Shown here: positions 55,980-64,000 of the stretch, one piece after another
Layout: the number at the start of each line of letters is the position of its first letter
Position numbering within the stretch: position 1 is the first letter of the stretch
From: Xylona heveae TC161
Lineage: Eukaryota > Ascomycota > Xylonomycetes > Xylonales > Xylonaceae
Length of the DNA stretch: 64,000 nucleotides
Reading direction: 5' to 3'
Assembly (NCBI RefSeq): GCF_001619985.1
Contig: NW_017264194.1
Location: forward strand, 2,227,511-2,291,510
The notes under the pieces: generated by a model
The model's database searches: none
The model's input: the letters and a program-made list of their open reading frames with translations, nothing else
What the model was told of the DNA's origin: nothing
Translations under genes and position numbers: made by a program

Positions 55980-57310
55980 GACAGACTAATTGCTGGCCTG
56001 GTGCCTACCCGGTGCCTTGCTAGCTACCGAGGTATATACCATCAAGCTCTATTGTTAAACCCTATTACTAGGTGTGCCGAGAGTGTGTATTTAACTGATA
56101 TTGGGTACGATTCCTAATGGCGCAGGTCCAATGGTGGAGTTGGTTGTACAGTTTTCTCTAGGTGACTTTACTATCTAATCTCCGTCTCGGAGCCAGGTAC
56201 CGGAGTAGGCTGCGGAATGGGTAATAATCGGGTCGGGTAGGCCCCCGACAACCCTCCCGCTGGGCAACCCAACCCGGTGCCCGGGTTAGGTTGGGTTTTA
56301 CTTTTTGAAGCATGACAGTCCAATGGATAGGGTTCGGCAGCCCTATAATACCCCTGTCTAATCCATATCTAGAAATGTACAAACAGTCATGTTATGACAT
56401 ATTTTTATGAAATAAACTATTGAAAATAAGATAGTATAACATATTACTAATGTATTTTAATAGGTTCTTTCTAGCGTAAGCCCCTTTCATAAACTATAAT
56501 TTATACATGCTTTTAGTTAGTAAAATCCAACGTTACAACACCTCGCCGGGTTACCCAGCACTGGTCACATGGCTGAGAGCTCCGATATACCCATAGCGTC
56601 GTAGTAGCTTTAGCAATCCAGCTTCACGGTTTCACCTTCTCCCATGATCCCATCATCTTTCTGCTTATGGTGTGACCGCCATTGATCAGTAGTCACCCCA
56701 TATTAATATAGCTCAAGACTATCTAAGTAGGTAGTCTATATACTAACATATAGCAAGTTCTTATAAGTTAGAAAGAACTTTATTGTAGCCTTTACAAGAG
56801 TTTTACATCGAATATTCTTGATCTAATAGTAGAGTTAGTAGTAAGTGTTATGCTACAGCCTACGTCACCTGCATGCCTCGTGCGCTCCCTTCTTTCCCCT
56901 TGCTTAGTCATATGGTATTCACTGCGCTCCTTCAAAACTCGTCCAGAGCCTTCTGATTAGCTTCATCTTTACTATTGTTATTATATACTACATATCCAGG
57001 TCTACCACCTTACACGCTTACAGTAAGGAACATTAAAATCATAAAACGATCTCAATCAAAATAGATATAGTACATAGTAGTTATTCTTGCTTTAATAGAA
57101 TCATACTTAGAAGACATAGTTGAATCTAGATATTATACATTAAATAAATAAATCTGAAGATTTTACGTTGTACTGTCTGGCACCTAATGTTTCCATTAGG
57201 TGCTCTCCTTGCCTAGGGAACTTACATGACAAGGAAGGGCCTCGGCACTGATATTTGTTTATCCTTTTTTCATACTACATATAATAATAATATACTCCAT
57301 ATTTTATGCT
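55980..57310. repeat. AT-rich degenerate repeat relic, possible DNA-transposon remnant
   Basis: Base composition drops sharply, most clearly at 56390-57310, with TATA/TTAGTTAGTA-rich strings and no ORF, as in RIP-mutated transposon remains of filamentous ascomycetes. Just before it a GC island (56220-56300) carries CGGGTCGGGTAGG and an imperfect hairpin of AACCCAACCCGG with CCGGGTTAGGTTGGG. It runs to ATACCCCTG at 56356, which resembles a hAT-type terminus read inward as CAGGGGTAT. No matching second end or 8-bp duplication was found, so the family is uncertain. Confidence 0.35.
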
Positions 57311-57849
57311 CAAAATGATTACATTTACACGTGTTTCTGCCCCTTCCGCTGTGTTATAGCCTGCTCCAGTTGATAGCCTGCGTTTTCGAGATCCGTGCAT
57401 TAGTCATCAGAGTTAGTCATTACTTACATAACCAAAGCGGAGCGACAAACCATCCGTGCAGGGAAGTATCGCGATGTCGTAGAGAAAGCAGAGACGCGAT
57501 ACGGTCTTGTCTACAATCTCCAGCTGATCCCCGATCAACCATTCTGATACCATTTTTACGCCTTTTTGTGGAATTTCATTGACGGAGCTGGGAGGTTCGA
57601 GTTCTCATCTTCTTGCATCATTCCTTCGGGCCCCTCCAAACACGTGCATCGTTGCCCCACTATACCCAGCCTCTTCGCTTCACCTGGAGTGGTAGACCGA
57701 TCTGCTTCACCTCTTCTTCTTCTTCAACGGCCCTGGTTGCCTCGCCTACGAACAAGCTTTAGACTAGCGAAAACAACGTCGGCTGCATTTGCGGGAACTT
57801 TTGAATCTGCGCTCTCTCGAGCAGGAACGTCTGAACCAAGCATCGCAAA

Positions 57850-60800
57850 ATGACTTCCACCATCGAGGAGCTGGATACCACCGTTCGAGCTTTCTACGAG
57901 GCTAGAGGCGATGTGGTGAGTGAAGAATCGGGGCCTGGGCCCACTAAAAGCTTGTTTCTGGAGCTCGTCTGCTAATCTTTTGTGAATCTTTAGCAAAAAC
58001 AAGCACAGGCAACGCTGAACCAGGTAAGACTTTTCTTGGGATGGACAGAGCTCTTCTCCGCCAGGATCTGATATTGATATTTTTTTTTTGCAGTTCAAGG
58101 ACAACCCCGACTCTTGGCTTCTGGTGGATAAAATCTTGCAGGATGCAACATACCCTCAGACAAAATGCAAGTTTTCGAACATTTGGGAATCGACTGGATC
58201 GGCAACCAGCTAACCGTGAGGCAGATCTGGGACTACAAATTCTCGACAATGTCATCATGACAAGATGGAAGGTTCTACCCAGAGAACAATGCCAGGGTAC
58301 GATTAAACATGCATATATTCAGCAAGCAGCCTAGCAAATACTGACCACTTTGTGCAGGTATCCGAAATTTCATTGTCAACTTTATCATCCAAGCGTCGAG
58401 CTCGGAAGAGACATTAAAGACAGAGCGCACTCTGTTGAACAAGCTTAATCTTGTGCTTGTTTCGATTCTCAAGCAAGAATGGCCGCATAATTGGCCGACA
58501 TTCATCAACGAGATCATCTCCTCTTGCCATACAAGCCTCTCGATCTGCGAAAACAACATGGCCATCCTGCGACTATTGTCCGAAGAAGTTTTTGACTATT
58601 CGGCCGATCAGTTGACGTCCACCAAGGCGAAGAATTTGAAAACGACAATGAACGCCGAATTTTCCGCAATTTTCCAGCTCTGCTCAGAGGTCCTCACTAC
58701 TGCCAATCAAGCAAGCTTGATCAAAGCAACTCTGGAAACCTTGCTCCGCTTCTTAAACTGGATCCCGCTTGGCTATATTTTTGAGACACCCATCATCGAG
58801 ACCCTTCGCAGCAGATTCCTTGAAGTCCCCGAGTTTCGGAATATCACTCTCAAGTGTCTGACAGAGATTGGAGGTCTCCAGATTGGGCCTCAGTACTCGT
58901 ACGATGAGAAGCTTGTCTTGATGTTCACCGAGGTCCTGACCACAATCTCCGGCATCATTCCTTTGTCAATGGATCTCAAGTCAACTTATGCTTCAAGTAA
59001 CTCGAGAGACCAAGAATTTGTCCAAAATTTGGCACTATTCCTCACAAACTTCTTCTCCGTGCATCTCAACGTAAGTTGCCAGCTTCTGGACCCGTTGATC
59101 ATTGCTGACATTTGATTAGCTCATCGAGAACCTTCCGAACCGTGATTTCCTCACTCATGCGCATTTCTACCTTATCCGCATCAGCCAGATTGACGACCGG
59201 GAAATATTCAAGATTTGCTTGGAGTATTGGACCAAGCTCGTCCAGGAGCTTTACGAGGAGATGCAGCAATTGCCGATTACTGATATCACGCCTCTCATCA
59301 ACATGGGTGTCAGTGGCTTGTCGAACGGCGGCGCCCCGAATCCCAGCGTTCTGGCCAACTACCCTCTTCGCAAACACAAATATACCGAAGTCCTTTCTAA
59401 CCTCCGTCAAGTCATGATTGAGAAAATGGTGCGGCCGGAGGAAGTTCTGGTTGTGGAGAACGATGAAGGAGAAATCGTTCGTGAATTTGTAAAGGAAAGC
59501 GACACGATCCAGCTCTACAAGACGACCAGGGAGTGTCTGGTGTATCTCACCCATCTGGATGTGGTGGATACCGAGCAAATCATGTCCGATAAGTTGGCGC
59601 GCCAGGTCGATGGCTCGGAATGGTCATGGGCAAACTGCAATACTCTTTGCTGGGCTATTGGTTCCATTTCGGGAGCGATGAACGAAGAGACGGAGAAGAG
59701 ATTTTTGGTTACCGTCATCAAGGATCTATTGGGTCTAACCGAGATGAAGCGTGGCAAGGACAACAAGGCTGTTGTTGCCAGTAATATCATGTACATTGTC
59801 GGCCAGTACCCGAGATTCTTGAAAGCTCACTGGAAATTCTTGAAGACGGTCGTGAACAAGCTCTTTGAGTTTATGCACGAGACACACGAGGGTAAGTTTT
59901 TGAGATCTTGAAAAGCGCCATCAAACATCTACTAACCACTTCAATAGGTGTCCAGGATATGGCTTGCGATACTTTTATTAAGATTGCCAACAAGTGCAAG
60001 CGCCACTTTGTCGTCTTGCAGCCTGGCGAGACCGAGCCTTTCATTGATGAAATTGTTCGGAACATGCGCAGAATCACAATCGATCTATCGCCTCAGCAGA
60101 TCCACACCTTCTATGAGGCATGTGGTTACATGATCAGCGCACAAGGCCAGAAGAACCTTCAAGAGAGGTTGATTCAGGAGCTCATGTCTATTCCGAACAC
60201 TGCTGTGCGTAATATCAAATGTGCTCCTTTTATGTGTGAAGACGATATTGACATTTAGAATAGTGGGACCAAATTATCGCGCAAGCCAACCAAGACCCTA
60301 CAATCTTACAAGACGGAGACGCCATCAAGGTTGTTGGCAATATCATGAAGACTAATGTCTCCGCTTGCTCGTCCATCGGCAGTTACTTCTACCCGCAGAT
60401 TGGTCGCATCTATCTTGACATGCTCTCAATGTACCGGGCTACGAGCCAGATGATTTCGGAAGCGGTTACGCGTGAAGGTATGAGCTGGCATGGCATTTTA
60501 GCCCTTATGTTGCATATTTGCTGACTTGATAAAGGTGTCATCGCTACCAAGATGCCCAAAGTTCGCGGCCTTCGTACCATCAAAAAGGAAATCTTGAAGC
60601 TCATCGACATCTATGTGCAAAAGGCGGATGATTTGGAGATGATCAACACCAACATTGTTCCTGCCTTGCTGGATGCTGTCCTTATCGACTACAACAGGAA
60701 CGTCCCGGACGCTCGTGAACCCGAAGTACTGAACGTCATGACGACTATTATCACCAAGTTGCACGTACGTTGGACCCCAATGAGATCAAAATATATGGTT

Positions 60801-61809
60801 AGACCCGGGAGGAGGTCTCCCAGTGGGAGCGGTGCTGACTGAATGCAGGGCCTAATGGAGGACAAGGTCCCGGCTATCATGGAGAGCGTGTTTGAGTGCA
60901 CACTCGAAATGATCAACAAGGACTTTTCAGAATACCCCGAGCATAGAGTTGAATTTTTCAAGCTGTTGCGCGCTATCAACCTTTACTGCTTCCCTGGTAT
61001 GTCGTTTCTTATTTGGTTTTAAGGATTTTTTTTACTAATCATACAACAGCTCTGCTCAAGCTCGACGCGCGACAATTCAAGTTTGTCATTGACTCTTGCA
61101 TGTGGGCTAGCAAGCACGACAACCGCGAGGTTGAGAGCGCGGGTCTCAACATGTGCATTGAGCTCATGAACAACATGGCTGAGACTGATCCCACGACATC
61201 GGGCTTGTTCTTCCAACAGTTTTTCCTCTCAATCCTTCAGGACGTCTTCTTCGTTCTCACCGATACGGATCACAAAGCCGGTAAGTTCTCTCGAGATTGT
61301 CATCTTATCGAAGTCGCTAATGTGGATCTTCAGGATTCAAATCGCAATCTATGTTGCTCGCAAGAATGTTTTACTTTGTTGAGTCTGGAAAGATTACGCA
61401 GCCTGTCTACACTCCTGAGCAAGCCCCCGCCGGTACTTCGAACAGCGATTTCCTGAGAGAATTTGTGGGCAGCCTCCTACAGAACGCTTTCCCTAATCTG
61501 CAAGTGTAAGTCATAACCTGCCACGCTATTGTGAAATGCCTAGCGGTTTGCTAATCCAATACATCTAGTGCACAAATCAAGACCTTTGTTGAAGGACTCT
61601 TTGCGCTCAATAACGACCTCGCTCGGTTCAAGTTGAACCTTCGAGACTTCCTCATCCAGCTCAAGGAGTTCTCTGGTGACAACGCGGAACTCTACGCCGA
61701 GGAGCGTGAACTTGAGCAGAAGAATCTCAAGGATGCAGAAAGAGAACGTGCGATGAAGGTTGGCGGTCTTCTCAAACCCGCAGAGATTGACCAGGACGAT
61801 GAGTTGTAA
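57850..61809 (+). CDS. crm1: Exportin-1 (Crm1/Xpo1/KapK)
   Basis: Thirteen exons, phase-checked: 57850-57915, 57994-58023, 58094-58166, 58225-58296, 58358-59070, 59120-59891, 59948-60204, 60264-60477, 60535-60764, 60849-60996, 61050-61280, 61334-61505, 61569-61809; 1072 aa, the family length. It exports leucine-rich NES cargo with RanGTP through nuclear pores. Landmarks: the N-terminal importin-beta region ([20 protein letters not shown]), [31 protein letters not shown] in the acidic-loop region, [20 protein letters not shown], the NES groove ([39 protein letters not shown]) and the C-terminal helix. Residue 525 in [12 protein letters not shown] is Thr where human has the leptomycin-reactive Cys528. 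Intron 3 (58167-58224) is GC-AG. The first four exons are all under 75 bases. Confidence 0.97.
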
Positions 61810-63835
61810 GGAGTGGGAGATAAATTCAATCAAGAAAAGTTCTGAGCGGTTAGAATCCAGCATGCCGAGGGAGGAAGACCACCTATACTTCCCACTTCGG
61901 TAGACCCTGGATCATTTTGGCGTTTCCTGGTAGAGCACAGCCCCAGCATAGCGCGCATGTGGGTGAAAGCTGGACAACAAAGCTGTTCAAGTCGTGGAGG
62001 ATTTGCGCTACTGTGTGGCTGGGACATGCATGGCCTTGATATCTTTGTGTTTTTCGATTCCCAACAATCGGGCGAGCGGTTTGTAAAGAGAAAGAGAACG
62101 AAAGAAAATCGCGTCCCGTCATCATCTCATCTTCATCATCATTGTTAGATGGACTTCTGACTTCTCAATCACCAAAAATGTTGATCTTTTTCGGCCTGAT
62201 TTGATCAAATTGATCATCCTGGCTCCGAAGTGCCATAGTCCGGGTCATTTCCCTTCTTTTGTCCTTTTTTTTTCACATTTCTCATCTCATATGGCGCACC
62301 GATATATCTCTTCGATTTTTAAAGTTCAGAATTTAAATATCAACATGTGATTGTGACCGTTGCAATGTTGCAATTGCGTATGGTAGTGGTGCTTGTCAAT
62401 TTAGTTCAATGAATGAGACAAGAAATCTGTCATCCATTGATCCTTTTTTTTAATCCAAGATGACTATTTCTTGTGCACATTCTCCATCCATTCGTATAGA
62501 TTCGTTTCAATTCAGTAAGTCCAGTGTCAAGTGTCTAATCATGATTAAAGTCGAGGAATAGGTGAGTTAAATTAGGTACTACTCCTCTCATAAAGTACCA
62601 GGTGGCGATACTCATTGCCGCGAACCTGAAGCTCTTCAACCAAGTTACTGTTGTCTCTTCGCGGACATGATGTTGCAACACAATGTTTCGTGCCTACCCT
62701 ATGTCGGTATTGTAACATATCCATAGTCATGCTCCATAGAATGCTGCGATGCTGCCTCTGTATCTCTTTTTCTCTCTTTCTGATATATCCTTAATTAATG
62801 ATATTCCCCTGTTTTTTCCACCTTTTGTGTGTGTGTGTGTGTGTTCTGAGGTGGTTGCTATGTTCAATTACATGCTCGCCTCGAAATGCACCAAATTATC
62901 AGAGCAAAATAATGCATTACATAACGCCTGGTATCAATGACAGCCTATCATTTTCTCCTCCATTATATACGCAGCGCCAGCGTCAATAATGACAGTCTAT
63001 CTTTCGACGGTAGGAGCGTACACACAGTAGGAGTATATTCCGTGTATGCAGGGCATTAGGCTAGGCCTTGAACGGCAACCATTAGCGCGATCCGGGAGAG
63101 CTAGCCGCTAAGGCAGCACAACGCAGCCCTCGGAAGGCGTAGGCGGTTGCCATGGTAAACAAAACCTTGCGCGCGCCGAAGTGGTAAGTTACTCGGTATC
63201 GAAGATCAACACGACGTCAGGCATCATATGTTATATACTGTACCCTGTACACCGTACACACGTTTAACGAAATACGCAATACGTCAACGTCCAACGCGAT
63301 ACGAAACGACAACAGCGATCACGATCACGGTCACGAGCGGTCAACGATCTTGTTTTGGCAGCTGGTCTTGCTGAGAGTTAAATTCGGCTGCAAAGTGGCC
63401 GCATACAGAGCGCATACGGGGCGCATAACGGGCGAATAATTGTAAAACGCCAACCACCACCGAGTTTGAAATCTTGCCTGAGGAGAGATTGAAGGATAGC
63501 TGGAGGACCGGAGAGATAGGCGGACGTCGCGTTTTCGATACCAAGAATAGGTCTTCGCGCAAGAGATCACGTTAGTCTTGCGTGGTTGTGAGGTGATAGA
63601 AAGTGTAAAACGCGCGTTTGCTTGGGATTTCAGACTTCTTTTCGGGAGGAATTTCAACAGTGGCAAATCAGAAAGCCCAAAATCAAGTTGGAGGGCTTTG
63701 AGAGGACGACTTTCCTTCACAGCTCAACAGTACAGACAGTCTGAAACCACGAAAATAACATACCAACTGTAAGGAGTCGCAAATCGGAGACAGCAAAAAA
63801 AACATACTAAGTATACCGACAATTGGAATCAGCAA
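61810..63835. other. crm1 3' region and next-gene promoter
   Basis: 2.0 kb. crm1 3' UTR, then AT-rich sequence, a (GT)n run (62826-62844), and from about 63060 a CpG-rich stretch with GATCACGATCACGGTCACGAGCGG-like short repeats (63315-63340) upstream of the gene at 63836. No coding exon recognised. Confidence 0.55.
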
Positions 63836-64000
63836 ATGCCGCGCCTCACTCGCGCTGCGCTCCGCGCACAAAACGATCCCTCCCTAGAGTCCGCGACCGA
63901 CGAACTCCCGGAACTGGCGCAACAACAACAATCGTCAGCCTTTGAGATATCTTCAGAGAGTGAGAACGTCTCCACAATACCAGTCGACGGGGCAGACGAA
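63836..64000 (+). CDS. N-terminal 55 codons of an unknown gene (runs off the window)
   Basis: The ATG at 63836 opens a frame to the window end: MPRLTRAALRAQNDPSLESA, then TDELPELAQQQQSSAFEISS and an acidic Ser-rich stretch. A short basic start followed by a disordered acidic tail suggests a nuclear protein. I do not recognise the family. Upstream CpG-rich repeats may be its promoter. Confidence 0.5.
   Translation, partial: MPRLTRAALRAQNDPSLESATDELPELAQQQQSSAFEISSESENVSTIPVDGADE

Larger units (their letters stand above)
54204..57849. other. 3.6-kb region between amylase and crm1
   Basis: Holds the amylase promoter (to about 54860), a minisatellite (55533-55575), a degenerate AT-rich stretch with a GC-rich island (about 55980-57310), and the crm1 promoter and leader (57330-57849). 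No coding exon with family resemblance found. Confidence 0.6.

Overview
The window is nuclear DNA of a filamentous ascomycete (Pezizomycotina), probably a eurotiomycete. Signs of this are short GT..AG introns of about 50-75 bases with CTAAC-like branch sites, a DASH subunit gene (dad2), a division-1 chitin synthase, a secreted GH13 alpha-amylase, a HOS3-type deacetylase, and an exportin-1 with Thr at residue 525, the position and residue I recall for Aspergillus nidulans CrmA. Class and order are inferred from family resemblance only. All gene models were spliced by hand, and the reading phase was checked at every junction.

Layout: 0-3.5 kb holds the 5' end of a Ufe1/syntaxin-18 SNARE gene (-) and, divergent from it, a DHA1 drug:H+ antiporter (+). 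4.3-13.2 kb is a housekeeping block: bbc1 (-), rtr1 (+), rps17 (-) and mrp51 (-). 13.7-17.3 kb is a chitin synthase with an unusual repeat in its N-terminal tail. 18.3-25.2 kb holds hos3 (-) and a nine-exon tRNA-guanine transglycosylase (-) with a 10-base microexon. 25-37 kb is gene-poor: two non-coding stretches of 4.5 and 5 kb surround an uncharacterised 448-aa gene and precede a 117-aa dsRBD-like protein. 39-51 kb holds dad2, an OCA-type pseudophosphatase, an alpha/beta-hydrolase, MOCS2A, ypi1, a kinase-like gene and shugoshin. 51-57.8 kb is repeat-rich and AT-rich sequence around the amylase gene. 57.8-61.8 kb is crm1 with 13 exons, and the window ends 55 codons into an unknown gene.

Most genes are ordinary housekeeping genes with no shared pathway. 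The one functional grouping is the 39-51 kb block: dad2 (DASH/Dam1 complex), ypi1 (PP1 regulator) and sgo1 (PP2A/Aurora platform) all bear on chromosome bi-orientation. I saw no CRISPR array, rRNA gene, intact tRNA gene, intact transposon or secondary-metabolite cluster. I found no clearly new multi-gene system. The best leads are single-gene oddities: the microexon, a GC-AG intron, a phosphatase fold with Asp for the catalytic Cys, the chitin synthase decapeptide repeats, and the two uncharacterised genes in the gene-poor stretch.
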